A stretch of 64,000 bases of DNA, from the NCBI GenBank assembly GCA_958295815.1, contig OY282374.1, positions 1,322,856-1,386,855 on the forward strand. Reading direction: 5' to 3'. The position numbers were made by a program, and so were the translations under genes. Shown piece after piece: positions 27,051 to 35,466 of the stretch. The DNA comes from Candidatus Poribacteria bacterium (GTDB taxonomy: Bacteria > Poribacteria > WGA-4E > WGA-3G). Every line of letters starts with the position of its first letter. The first letter of the stretch is position 1. The notes beneath the pieces were generated by a model, which searched no databases, was not told the origin of the DNA, and worked only from the letters and a program-made list of their open reading frames with translations.

Positions 27051-28613
27051 ATGTTCTGGACGCTGATACGCCAAGAACTCTTGATTCATCTAATGAGCGC
27101 GCGTTTTTTTGCTGCGGTCGTCATTACACTTGTACTTGTCGTTGCCAATACGTTTGTCTTAATTGGTGTCCATGAAGAGCGACTCTCCGATTATAGTCAG
27201 AGAGAAGCCGAGAATCGCGAGAATGTTAATCGAACGCCCACCTACTCACACTTAAAGTTAAAGGTTCAACGCTCACCTAACCCTTTGAGTCTCTTTAGTG
27301 CTGGATTAGAGACTCATTTTGGAAGTGAGATTGATATATTGTTTGACAGCGTGCCATCGCTTTCAAACCCCTTGGCTGAAGTTAAACCCGATGAAGAATA
27401 CTATTGGTTGTTTGCCAAAGTATATACCCTCTCAAGCCCTAGGGCACCCCTCGGTTTAAAGAATCCATATCTGCGCCTTTTTTCACAGATAGATCTTGTT
27501 TTTATTTTTCAAGTTGTGTTGAGCCTACTCGCGCTGCTGTTCGCTTATGATGCAATTGCGGGAGATAGGGAAACCGGCACCTTGCGTTTGGTGCTCTCGC
27601 ACCCCGTCGGACGTGGGAACATCCTAATTGCCAAATATTTCGCAGCGATGATCTGCTTGCTACTCCCAGCGTTGATGAGCCTACTGCTCGCACTGATTCA
27701 GTGTTCCTTTGCACCCTTCCTGCAATTCAGCAGAAGTGACTATCTGCGAATTGGCGGTATTGTTTTGACGACAATCGTCTACCTATCGGTTTTTTACCTC
27801 ATCGGTTTGCTGATTTCTACAATAACACGTCTCACCGCTACATCCCTGATGCTCTGCCTGTTCCTATGGGTGGTTTTGGTGCTTGTCTATCCGAACTGGA
27901 GCCGGTTCGCTCTGAACCCCGTGGGCGAGATGCGCTCAGAAAAAATATCAGCGAATCGGCAGATAGCGCAAATTCGGGAAGAAGCAAATCGACAACGAGA
28001 TCGCTTCTTAGCCAGTACCCCACTTAAGGGAGAGCCACCACTATTCACAGAGACACTCACATTAGACAAATTCTATCGATCAGGGGGATTCCATCGCGGA
28101 AACTTTCCTCGGCTACAGGTCGAATTGAAAAATACAGTAGACCCTTTGGTGCTCGATTTACGCCGTTATTATGATTTCGCCGCAACACTACAAATCCAGA
28201 CCGCGGAAAAAATAGGCACTGTCGGTCAGCACTTGGTGGCACAGACATCCTTCCGGCAAGCACGCTGGGATGAACGGCTCATGAAACTCAGTCCTACCAG
28301 CCTCTATATGTTCGCTACATCCGCTTGGGCGGGGACCGATTTGGACAGTATGATTGATTATATTCGTGCCGCTCAAACATACCGGACTGCCTTGATTAAC
28401 GCTTTTCATGAGAGAAATGCCTTCGCGAGCCTGCAGTGGTTTGCGACGAATCAAGGCACAATAGACTGGTCAATCTTACCTCGTTTTCATTTTCAGCGTG
28501 CCGAGGTCAGTCTTAGTGCGCAGCGCGCCCTAACTGATATGTTTTTGCTCTTAGGTACCAACATCGTCCTATTCATGGCAACACTTATGATATTTATCAA
28601 AGTTGAAATATAG
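27051..28613 (+). CDS. ABC-2-type transporter permease (first of two)
   Basis: 520 residues. One N-terminal helix (about 18-40) is followed by a large extracytoplasmic loop of about 110 residues, then a block of five helices (about 152-285), a second long soluble region (about 290-490) and a last helix (497-518). The cytoplasmic motif YDAIAGDRETGTLRLVLSHP (about 165-184) is the ABC-2 permease signature. AGGAGAAAG precedes the ATG. It is followed 11 bp later by a paralogue. No ATP-binding gene is adjacent, so the ATPase must be encoded elsewhere. Confidence 0.83.
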   Translation: MFWTLIRQELLIHLMSARFFAAVVITLVLVVANTFVLIGVHEERLSDYSQREAENRENVNRTPTYSHLKLKVQRSPNPLSLFSAGLETHFGSEIDILFDSVPSLSNPLAEVKPDEEYYWLFAKVYTLSSPRAPLGLKNPYLRLFSQIDLVFIFQVVLSLLALLFAYDAIAGDRETGTLRLVLSHPVGRGNILIAKYFAAMICLLLPALMSLLLALIQCSFAPFLQFSRSDYLRIGGIVLTTIVYLSVFYLIGLLISTITRLTATSLMLCLFLWVVLVLVYPNWSRFALNPVGEMRSEKISANRQIAQIREEANRQRDRFLASTPLKGEPPLFTETLTLDKFYRSGGFHRGNFPRLQVELKNTVDPLVLDLRRYYDFAATLQIQTAEKIGTVGQHLVAQTSFRQARWDERLMKLSPTSLYMFATSAWAGTDLDSMIDYIRAAQTYRTALINAFHERNAFASLQWFATNQGTIDWSILPRFHFQRAEVSLSAQRALTDMFLLLGTNIVLFMATLMIFIKVEI

Positions 28614-28624
28614 TAGAAATAGAT

Positions 28625-30079
28625 ATGATTTGGCATATTGTCACACGCGAACTTTATGATCACCTCACGAGTCTACGCTTTGCATTAACGACGTTCATCC
28701 TCGTGGCACTCATGGTAACCAACGCCGTTGTGCATCTTCAGACACATCCAGAACAGGTTCGGAAGTATTCCGAGAAAGTTATCGCATCCCAGAACGAATT
28801 GAAGTCTCGAACCCAGTTATACACGCTGCTGCGAAAAGGACCCGGTAAACTTTACAAACGTCCCGCATCCCTCGCCTTCATTGCTGATGGAGGCGACGCA
28901 TTCCTACCCAATGAAAGTGTGAGTGGACACGCCTGGACCTTATATGGAACCACCAGCCTTTGGTCTCTAGGTTATCCACGTCTGAATATGAACACCATCA
29001 GCACACTCCGTCCAAACGCTATGGCAATAGATTGGGTTTTTATCATTACCTATCTGCTCTCTTTCATTCCTTTTCTGTTTACCTTTGACGCAATCTCAGG
29101 GGAACGGGAACGAGGAACCCTGCGGTTGTGTTTTGCGAATTCAATTTCGCGCAGCACACTGCTAGTCGGTAAATTCCTTGGTTCCCTCATCACAGTTCTC
29201 ATCACCTTCTATTTCGCAGTGTTATTCAATCTTACCATCATTTCTACCGAGAGTTCAACGCAGCTTGGTGCGGCAGACTGGGGGCGTTTGGGACTCATTG
29301 TCCTAATTGCTTCATGCTACACCGGTATCTTCACTGCAGTCGGACTTATCGTCTCCGCAATGACCCGAGAAAGTCGGTTAAGCCTTGTTATGCTCCTGTT
29401 AATCTGGGTGACCTTTGTCGTGTTTATACCTTCAACACTCGGCACTCTCTCATCAAAATGGATGCCCCCCGTTCAAAGCCACTATCAGTTTAAGACAGCA
29501 AAAGATGCAGCCATTGACCAACTTAAGAGCAGTATTCAAAATCAACAAGAAATGCTAAAAAAACGACAGTTAAAATCAGCAGACACTTCGCCTGAAAACG
29601 CTGAAAGGATAGACATTTCAGAATTAGAGATTTGGCAGGACTTCGTCAACAAAGATGTGGAAATTCAGGAACGCTTTAATCGTCAGTATCTCACCGAACA
29701 AAGTGCACAAGTGCTAAGGGCTAGACAAATAACTCGGTGTTCTCCTGCAGCGATTGTCCAATACGCGCTTGAATCCATGGCAGGCAGAGGTTTTAATCGC
29801 CACTTACAATTCTTGGAACACGTCAATCTTTATGTCCGACAGTTCCGAGACTTCATCGTCGAAATGGATCGCGACGATTCGGAGAGTCTCCATATCATTG
29901 GCGTTTCGGATGGCATGTCGAAAAAGCCTATCTCACCAGAGGCTATACCCATATTTGAGGATAAATTAACTTTTCAAGACACACTCAATACCGCAATGAT
30001 GGATATGATACTGCTCATTTTACTGCTTAGCGTGTCCCTCTTAGGAGCGTTCCTTGTCTTCTTACGCGCAGATATATAA
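28625..30079 (+). CDS. ABC-2-type transporter permease (second of two)
   Basis: 484 residues, same plan as the upstream protein: a helix at about 18-38, an external loop, FDAISGERERGTLRLCFANS (about 157-176), five helices, a soluble region rich in Gln/Lys/Glu (about 285-410) and a final helix at about 458-480. The two proteins probably form a heterodimeric membrane unit. The substrate is unknown. The gene follows the first copy by 11 bp and has only a weak ribosome site, consistent with coupled translation. Confidence 0.83.
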   Translation: MIWHIVTRELYDHLTSLRFALTTFILVALMVTNAVVHLQTHPEQVRKYSEKVIASQNELKSRTQLYTLLRKGPGKLYKRPASLAFIADGGDAFLPNESVSGHAWTLYGTTSLWSLGYPRLNMNTISTLRPNAMAIDWVFIITYLLSFIPFLFTFDAISGERERGTLRLCFANSISRSTLLVGKFLGSLITVLITFYFAVLFNLTIISTESSTQLGAADWGRLGLIVLIASCYTGIFTAVGLIVSAMTRESRLSLVMLLLIWVTFVVFIPSTLGTLSSKWMPPVQSHYQFKTAKDAAIDQLKSSIQNQQEMLKKRQLKSADTSPENAERIDISELEIWQDFVNKDVEIQERFNRQYLTEQSAQVLRARQITRCSPAAIVQYALESMAGRGFNRHLQFLEHVNLYVRQFRDFIVEMDRDDSESLHIIGVSDGMSKKPISPEAIPIFEDKLTFQDTLNTAMMDMILLILLLSVSLLGAFLVFLRADI

Positions 30080-30495
30080 CTTTCATGCTGAACAGCGAAA
30101 AACTGTCAATATCAGCATATTATCAACATTTTCAAGGTGGTAATCAGGTTATGGATAGTGGTGTGATGTGCAGATGCCAATACAGCTCAATCAGTTCATT
30201 TATTATGAGCGTGACCATTACAGCCTGGTGTTCCCGCTAAAGACGTAGTTTCTGCCTAAATGGTTCGGGCCGCTATCCCTCTCTTTTTCTGTGTCTCCCA
30301 TCCACTTTTTTTAGGCTTTTTTCACTCTATACTTTGCCAGAAATCTGCTATCACAAAGAACACAAAGCCGAAACATCAGACTTGAAAAAAGCTCAACTTT
30401 ATGGTAGACTCTATACAATGTATTCAAAGACTACGGCATCAGAATCTATCGAATGCAGCAAATTGAAAATAATATGTATTTATGGGAGCAATAAG
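30080..30495. other. Non-coding stretch upstream of the toxin-antitoxin genes
   Basis: No convincing gene. The frame of the antitoxin stays open upstream to about 30334, but that part is Lys/Ser-rich, has no ribosome site and precedes the promoter, so it is treated as non-coding. The only sign seen is the promoter at 30382-30410. Confidence 0.5.
30382..30410 (+). promoter_or_regulatory. Promoter of the phd-vapC pair
   Basis: TTGAAA (30382-30387), a 17-bp spacer ending in TGG, and TAGACT (30405-30410). This is the same extended -10 layout as at 2861-2945. The leader to the ATG at 30496 would be about 80 bases. Confidence 0.5.
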
Positions 30496-30741
30496 ATGCA
30501 TGTGAATATACATCACGCCTCAGAAAAACACATGGCTGAGTTAGTCGAGCGCGCCGTCGCAGGAGAAGAAATTATTTTTGAACATAACGGCGAACCTGTT
30601 GCCAAACTGATACCCTTAAAGCCGGGAAACCTCAAGCACCCGAGACAAGGCGGACAGTGGAAAGGAAAAGTCAAGATAGCCCCCGATTTCGATGAGCTTC
30701 CTGACGCCTTTATGGCAGCCTTTCGTCCGGAAAAAGTGTGA
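30496..30741 (+). CDS. Phd/YefM-family antitoxin
   Basis: 81 residues. HVNIHHASEKHMAELVERAV (about 2-21) followed by AGEEIIFEHNGEPVAKLIPL (about 22-41) is the DNA-binding half of a Phd/YefM antitoxin. The C-terminal 40 residues, with GKVKIAPDFDELPDAFMAAF, should be the toxin-neutralising arm. The start at 30496 is preceded by GGGAG. It overlaps the VapC-like frame by one base (TGATG at 30739-30743), the usual antitoxin-toxin coupling. With the toxin frameshifted, this may now be an orphan antitoxin. Confidence 0.85.
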   Translation: MHVNIHHASEKHMAELVERAVAGEEIIFEHNGEPVAKLIPLKPGNLKHPRQGGQWKGKVKIAPDFDELPDAFMAAFRPEKV

Positions 30742-31117
30742 TGAATCTGCTATTGGATATCCATGTCCAGTTATGGTGGCTTGATGACCCGAGCTTGTTA
30801 TCCCAACAAGCAATGGAAGCCATAAAACAACCTGATAACAATGTTACTGTCAGTGTCGTCTCCGCATGGGAGATTGCCATTAAAAAGAGACTCGGGCAAT
30901 TAGAAGCTCCAGAAAATCTCAAGGCATCGGTAGCAGCATCAGGTTTTCAATGGTTGTCGGTTGTTTATGAACATGTCTGGAGAGTTAAAGACCTTGCATT
31001 TCATCATGAGGATCCATTGATAGATTGTTAATTGCCCAAGCAGACATCGAAGATTTGACGTTTGTTACCCGTGATTCACGGATAAAGGCATATAGTATTC
31101 CTCTCCTTGATGCCTAA
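30741..31117 (+). pseudogene. VapC/PIN-domain toxin broken by a single-base loss
   Basis: The first frame begins NLLLDIHVQLWWLDDPSLLS, close to the PIN start LLDTHVLLWWLDD with its first acidic ligand, and runs to HHEDPLIDC, where it stops at 31029-31031. The expected text at that point is HxDPFDRLLIAQA. It appears in another frame from GAT at 31019 (DRLLIAQADIEDLTFVTRDS) and reaches the proper end, LLDA-stop, at 31117. Restoring one T after CCATT (31017-31018) rejoins the halves. The C-terminal half carries two catalytic Asp residues, so the toxin should be inactive unless the loss is a sequencing error. Confidence 0.82.
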
Positions 31118-31522
31118 GAACCGGCGACAGGATTGACAGCACTACGGGCGATATAGGCATTCTTGTGATTAAACCTCACCTTCCCGAAAAAATACACGGA
31201 GATAACGCAAATCTCCCTCTGTTGCTTCACTCTATATCACCTCATGTTTCCGCTTGGTTCACTTGCCCAGAGAAAAAATAGCGGAGTAAATAGTTGAAAG
31301 GTACGTTTTGGAGATTCTGTCAAATTCACGGAACCGTGTTTTTGGGCAGTTCACTCAAATCTACAGCCGACGAAACCCTCTTCCTTGAACTCGCCCTCCG
31401 CGGATATGACTTCTCCAAAGTAAAAAACAGGTGAGATTCTCAAAATAATCGTTTGACAGCCACCAAAATCTGTCAGTGAAAAATAATACCTCTTCTCAAG
31501 CACCATCATAGCCATTTAACAC
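31118..31522. other. Non-coding stretch after the toxin pseudogene
   Basis: No recognisable gene. A 40-codon open stretch near 31298-31434 (plus strand, ending SKVKNR-stop) has a coding-like composition but no start or family, and may be a gene remnant. TCACGGAACCGTG near 31332 is a small palindrome. Confidence 0.35.
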
Positions 31523-31801
31523 TCAGGATGTTGAGAAGAAGATTCTATGGAATCGTATCTTATATTCAAGATAAATGTAATATAGCGAGGCGAGCCATTC
31601 GCGTTTTTGATACGCAAGATTCTCGTTCAAAATCACCTCTCCATCTTCCTTTTCAACATCACTTGACCAACCCTTTCCTATAATTCTGAAGTTCATATTA
31701 TCTAAGAACTTTTCAGCTTGGTCAATAATTGTGTTTGCTCTGTTGTTACTGAAGTTGCTTTTTACCCAAGCAACGCCTTTACCTGTTCCTTGTTTATTCA
31801 T
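31523..31801 (-). CDS. Small hypothetical protein
   Basis: 92 residues from the ATG at 31801, chosen because GAGG lies six bases upstream; a TTG four codons earlier is less likely. No family recognised. The protein is Asn/Lys-rich, with no signal peptide or membrane helix; NNRANTIIDQAEKFLDNM suggests a helical N-terminal half and EWLASLYYIYLEYKIRFHR an aromatic C-terminal helix. It is the last gene of the minus-strand train in the accessory region. Confidence 0.5.
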   Translation of the reverse strand: MNKQGTGKGVAWVKSNFSNNRANTIIDQAEKFLDNMNFRIIGKGWSSDVEKEDGEVILNENLAYQKREWLASLYYIYLEYKIRFHRIFFSTS

Positions 31802-31881
31802 AAGAATCCTCAAATTTAGTGGAACTCCATACGAAAAAACGTATCAATTCCCTCATCCTATTTAAAACTGGAGTTCGGTGA

Positions 31882-32085
31882 CTATTTTTCGTTTTCTCTC
31901 TGAGATTTTTTCCCATCAGAGGCACCCGCCATATGCCGACTTCGCGTCAGACGGATTCCTTTTAGGTTGGGAGTGCCGGATAAACCATCAGCGTATCCAT
32001 CTTCATAACCTTTTGCTTTGGCTGCTTCAATAGCTGCCTGGATACGCTTCTCTTTCCAATTTGCGTACCAATCTGAAAGTAACAT
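31882..32085 (-). CDS. Small hypothetical protein with W-KR-Q-AIE motif
   Basis: 67 residues. DWYANWKEKRIQAAIEAAKA (about 5-24) followed by GYEDGYADG resembles the C-terminal part of the protein encoded just upstream (DWRKKRFQEAIEEAV ... EGYIAGQQ). The pair therefore shares a short helical module, repeated once as a stand-alone gene. AGGAGG lies 12 bases before the ATG. The upstream gene ends 16 bp away, indicating one transcript. Function unknown. Confidence 0.55.
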   Translation of the reverse strand: MLLSDWYANWKEKRIQAAIEAAKAKGYEDGYADGLSGTPNLKGIRLTRSRHMAGASDGKKSQRENEK

Positions 32086-32101
32086 AATATAGCATTGCCT
32101 C

Positions 32102-32500
32102 CTATTCAGTAGAAGTGTCTTCGGAGTCCTTATCCTGTTGTCCAGCGATGTACCCTTCTCTGTAAGCCTCCGATCGGGCGTTTATTACAGCTTCTTCAAT
32201 TGCCTCTTGAAAACGCTTCTTTCTCCAATCTACCAACAAACCGCACAGGAATACGATGATGTCAATAAAGAGTATCAGTGCCGCGACAGCAGCCCCCGCA
32301 ACAGGGATAAACCTCGAAATATCCAGCAGGACATTCTGAACCGATGGGTGTCCGATCCATCCTCTCCCTATCTCATAGTTTACAGCGATGACACTATAGC
32401 CAAGAAAAAGGAGAGAACCCAGGAAAAGAGCAACTCCGGTTTTACTGTTCCTCCATAAATCTCGCCAAAAGCCATTTCCTTTTTCCAAAATGCCCTCCAC
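32102..32500 (-). CDS. Small membrane protein with two helices
   Basis: Up to 132 residues. Helices lie at about 22-43 and 66-93. A cytoplasmic-looking tail then starts LVDWRKKRFQEAIEEAVINA and ends acidic. The coordinates use a GTG start; the GGAGGG just inside the frame points instead to a TTG at 32488, four codons later. The tail module is shared with the next gene downstream. No family recognised; a sensor or effector-anchor role cannot be shown. Confidence 0.55.
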   Translation of the reverse strand: MEGILEKGNGFWRDLWRNSKTGVALFLGSLLFLGYSVIAVNYEIGRGWIGHPSVQNVLLDISRFIPVAGAAVAALILFIDIIVFLCGLLVDWRKKRFQEAIEEAVINARSEAYREGYIAGQQDKDSEDTSTE

Positions 32501-32605
32501 ACGGTTTAATTATAAATAGCATGCTAAGCACAAAATGTCAAAGGAATTCGCTTTCTGTGATACTCACAACGCCTAAAGACGTGCGCTTCTTACCTTCTTC
32601 ATAGA

Positions 32606-33195
32606 TTATTGGAATTGTCGTAAGAGATTGTGAATAGTATTGCCGTCTAAATTTGGGTTAACCATTCTTAAGTCGTCAACTGTTACTTTTGATAGGTATG
32701 GCTGAATGTCACGTAAGTTTCGTATAAAAGATGGTATGCTATTTAATATAGGCGAAACTAAATCAAAAGCGTAAAGATAGTTTTCTTCATCTTCATTGGG
32801 AGTTTGATTTTTTATTCCTAAACACTGATCCATGCAATACCATGAAAAGTAGCATGCAACACCTTCTTCAAGGTTATTAGAGGAAGGACTACCGGATGGG
32901 CATAATGTGTGAATACACTCATGTGCCAGTTGGTAACAAGCCCTGTTTGGTTCGTTACAGGCTTGTAACGATAAACGTATAACTATGTGTTTTCATTACC
33001 ACTATTGGGATACCAAATATGTGGCTGTTGACCAAAAAATTCTACGCCTAATATAGTGTAGGACATATCTCTCGGACCAAACATTTCTTCTGCTACACGC
33101 ATCATATCGCCCAATCGAGTAGCTAACGTCCATGTACAACTGTCAGTATTTGGTATAGGTTTTGCGATGATTAATTCGTCATTTACACGATTCAT
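32606..33195 (-). pseudogene. Hypothetical protein with HExxH motif, split by a frameshift
   Basis: Two frames join into one protein of about 197 residues. The first (33195 to 32983) ends ...PHIWYPNSGNENT-stop. The second, read from the AAA at 32990 on, continues HIVIRLSLQACNEPNRACY-QLAHECIHTLCPSG and runs through MDQCLGIKNQT to a stop at 32606. Adding one A to the AAAA run (TTTT at 32990-32993 on the plus strand) restores a continuous frame. The HECIH segment fits the zinc-binding HExxH pattern of metalloproteases. No family is recognised. Either a decayed gene or a base-calling error. Confidence 0.65.
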
Positions 33196-33304
33196 AACTT
33201 AAAGTCCTCCAATGGAAAATTGATTGAAAATAGTGATGCCCGAATGTATAAGATGGCATTCGGACGTGTGAGGTATTTCAGCGGAGTTGTATCATCTGTC
33301 CGCC

Positions 33305-33868
33305 TTACCTATGTATGATCCCTCTGGGACCAGGCATTATATTCCTCATTTCCTGCATCCTGTATTCTTCAGACATCCTACGTTTTAGATCCCAAGCACT
33401 CCATATAGGGTTTCTGTCTTCACGTCCCAATTCGTCGAAAGCTTCATGATGTAATCTTTTATATCGCTCTTTTTGGAATTTGGGACCAAGTGCTTCAAAG
33501 AATTCCTTCAGAGTTTCAGGAGTATGGACTCTTTGGCTGTTCCAGCCCTCAGAGAACAGAGCTGACATTCTATCTTTTAGATTATTAATCCTAATCTTTC
33601 TCATTTTTTCAAGATAAGTTGGGATCCCATACATTATGGTAATTGGGGCTCCAATTAGGGCTGTAAACGCAATAATTATAGCAGTAATATCACTAATCAT
33701 TAAATTTTTCTCCTTGCGTGTTTCATCCTCCAGAGAGGTAGTGGTGTGTTCCACTAAAGGTTTATCACCACCACTACCTACGTGCTTGTCGATGTAAAGC
33801 AAGGCAAGAACAAGGATGACTACACCAAACAAGATACTGAAAAAAATTGTGTGTTCTTTGCGGGTCAT
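33305..33868 (-). CDS. Hypothetical protein with two membrane helices
   Basis: 187 residues. A short basic start (MTRKEH) leads into a helix at about 8-26, then a polar stretch, then a second helix at about 59-83, then a soluble C-terminal half of about 100 residues rich in charged residues (RINNLKDRMSALFSEGWNSQ). GGAG lies five bases before the ATG. No family recognised. It is transcribed in the same direction as its neighbours. Confidence 0.6.
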   Translation of the reverse strand: MTRKEHTIFFSILFGVVILVLALLYIDKHVGSGGDKPLVEHTTTSLEDETRKEKNLMISDITAIIIAFTALIGAPITIMYGIPTYLEKMRKIRINNLKDRMSALFSEGWNSQRVHTPETLKEFFEALGPKFQKERYKRLHHEAFDELGREDRNPIWSAWDLKRRMSEEYRMQEMRNIMPGPRGIIHR

Positions 33869-33944
33869 ACTATCTCCGCAATCGTTTCGTTCTTATCGCG
33901 GGTGAACACCTTGCGATGGCTATAAATGCCCGATGGATAGGACT

Positions 33945-34970
33945 TTATTTTTTAGGAAATCTATACATTTTTAAGGCGTAGAATTCTTCAAAAAAATCAA
34001 TTAGATGTTCAAGATATTCAGGTGGGTTATCCCGTTTCGTGATATGGAATAACTCTCTCCCAATGGAGGATAAGCGAAATCCTGATACTGTAATCTTTTG
34101 GTAATCTTCTGTTTTAGGTGGAGTAACAGCAGACGGATTTAGGGGGATATAGATTTCGTTGTTATACCAAAAGTGTGAGTAATCCCAGAGCGTTTCATCT
34201 TGAATAAGTCCGTATTCTGACAATAATTCAAACTCGTCAATATCAAATCCATATTTTCGATATATAGACTGGGATTTTTGAGCAGATTTATCCAGGTCCC
34301 GATCGGAACGCCCCTTAAGGGTAGCCACATCGGTTATGCCGCCTTTTATAATAGGAACTCTCGCGTCTCTAATTTTAAAATTAGATGGCACTTTCAGAAA
34401 TGCATTGGGGTCTTCTAAATATACAATACATAATGAGCAAAAAGTATTGAATAAAGTCAAACTTTTTTGATTCATATCTGCTAAGGTCGTCAAAGTCTTC
34501 GGTGCATAGGATCCAGCACGGTTGGCTTCTCCAGCTAAAATGCTTGCCCATAAATCTTGCACTTTATCATCAGTTACCAATCGGGATTTATCAAAGAATT
34601 TGATAATCCAATCGTCCTCTATAGCATTAGGATCTGCATCTTCGTTTAACTGAGGAATTGCTTTTATGGTGGTATTCTCTATGCTTGCCTGTTGTTGTCC
34701 TTGCTCTACAATCCAACGCTGGAGTGCTCGTCGTTGCAAGTCGGTTGTCTCAATTTCAGACTCCGCTTGAATTCTTGCGACTTCAGATTTTGATTTGGCT
34801 ATCTCAATTTCGGATTCTGATTGAATTTTTGCGGCTTCGGCTTGTGCTTTAGCCACTTCAACAATGTGTTTAGGCTCATAAAGTGTGCCTGTGGCATCCG
34901 CTATCTTCTCAATTAGTACCTTAGCAGGTTCTGCTAAATCTCCGATGTTCATGATAGAATTGTCTGACAT
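33945..34970 (-). CDS. DUF2806 domain protein
   Basis: 341 residues. The N-terminus NIGDLAEPAKVLIEKIADAT is followed by a long Ala/Glu/Lys/Gln helix (about 37-90, repeats of the type AKIQSESEIEIAKSK) that should form a coiled coil. Then comes DDWIIKFFDKSRLVTDDKVQ (about 122-141) and WASILAGEANRAGSYAPKTL, which I recognise as the DUF2806 pattern. Function is unknown in the literature I can recall; the proteins tend to occur in accessory DNA. AAGGTG precedes the ATG. The soluble C-terminal half is about 170 residues. Confidence 0.7.
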   Translation of the reverse strand: MSDNSIMNIGDLAEPAKVLIEKIADATGTLYEPKHIVEVAKAQAEAAKIQSESEIEIAKSKSEVARIQAESEIETTDLQRRALQRWIVEQGQQQASIENTTIKAIPQLNEDADPNAIEDDWIIKFFDKSRLVTDDKVQDLWASILAGEANRAGSYAPKTLTTLADMNQKSLTLFNTFCSLCIVYLEDPNAFLKVPSNFKIRDARVPIIKGGITDVATLKGRSDRDLDKSAQKSQSIYRKYGFDIDEFELLSEYGLIQDETLWDYSHFWYNNEIYIPLNPSAVTPPKTEDYQKITVSGFRLSSIGRELFHITKRDNPPEYLEHLIDFFEEFYALKMYRFPKK

Positions 34971-35031
34971 AATTTCACCTTTTCTCTTGGCAAAAAACGC
35001 AATAAGTAGTTTTGGACTTGCGAGAATCGGT

Positions 35032-35070
35032 ATGAAACCACAAGTATGTTAGGTCCGTGTGGTGTTTCAT
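35032..35070. repeat. Hairpin overlapping the stop of the 73-residue gene
   Basis: ATGAAACCACA (35032-35042) and TGTGGTGTTTCAT (35058-35070) pair over 11 bp with one bulged base and a 15-base loop. On the minus strand the stem begins inside the stop codon region of the upstream gene. No T-run follows, so it is a poor terminator. Comparable imperfect hairpins lie in other gaps of this region. Confidence 0.4.
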
Positions 35071-35288
35071 GTTGACGATTTAGGCGGAAAGAGTTGGGAA
35101 AGCCGTTCTCTAATATCTTTCTCGTATTCTTCAAGGGGCTTTGACTCCAATTCATCAAGCCCTGTGATTTGAACACCAGAAAATTTTAGATTACTGAAGC
35201 GTTGCCGAATCTGTTTAGCCTGTTCAATGTCAAGTTGCTTTTGCTCTTTTGCCATCTTGCGGATTTCTTCGTCAGAAATAGTTAGCAT
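35067..35288 (-). CDS. Small hypothetical protein (73 residues)
   Basis: Start at 35288 fixed by AAAGGAG seven bases upstream. In-frame codons continue upstream to 35489 but overlap the HNH gene and lack a ribosome site. The protein is polar and helical (EIRKMAKEQKQLDIEQAKQI at about 8-27), ends PPKSST, and has no recognisable motif. Size and position between a DUF2806 gene and an HNH gene would suit a partner or regulatory protein, but nothing shows that. Confidence 0.5.
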   Translation of the reverse strand: MLTISDEEIRKMAKEQKQLDIEQAKQIRQRFSNLKFSGVQITGLDELESKPLEEYEKDIRERLSQLFPPKSST

Positions 35289-35466
35289 GTCGTTCTCCTT
35301 TGCGTCCCGGTGTGGGGTATTGAAGGCTCCCCGCGTTGCCTTAAAAGCACTACCCAGTGAGTTTCTGAGCAGTTTTAATAATCCTGTTTCTGCCATCGCA
35401 GTGATTCTATCCTGCTCAGCATGGATTTGATCACTACATCTAAAGATTTTCAGTGTATATTTCCTC

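Noticed and set aside
30334..30495. Longer N-terminus for the antitoxin
   Set aside because: It precedes the predicted promoter start and has no family similarity; the Phd domain begins at the ATG at 30496.
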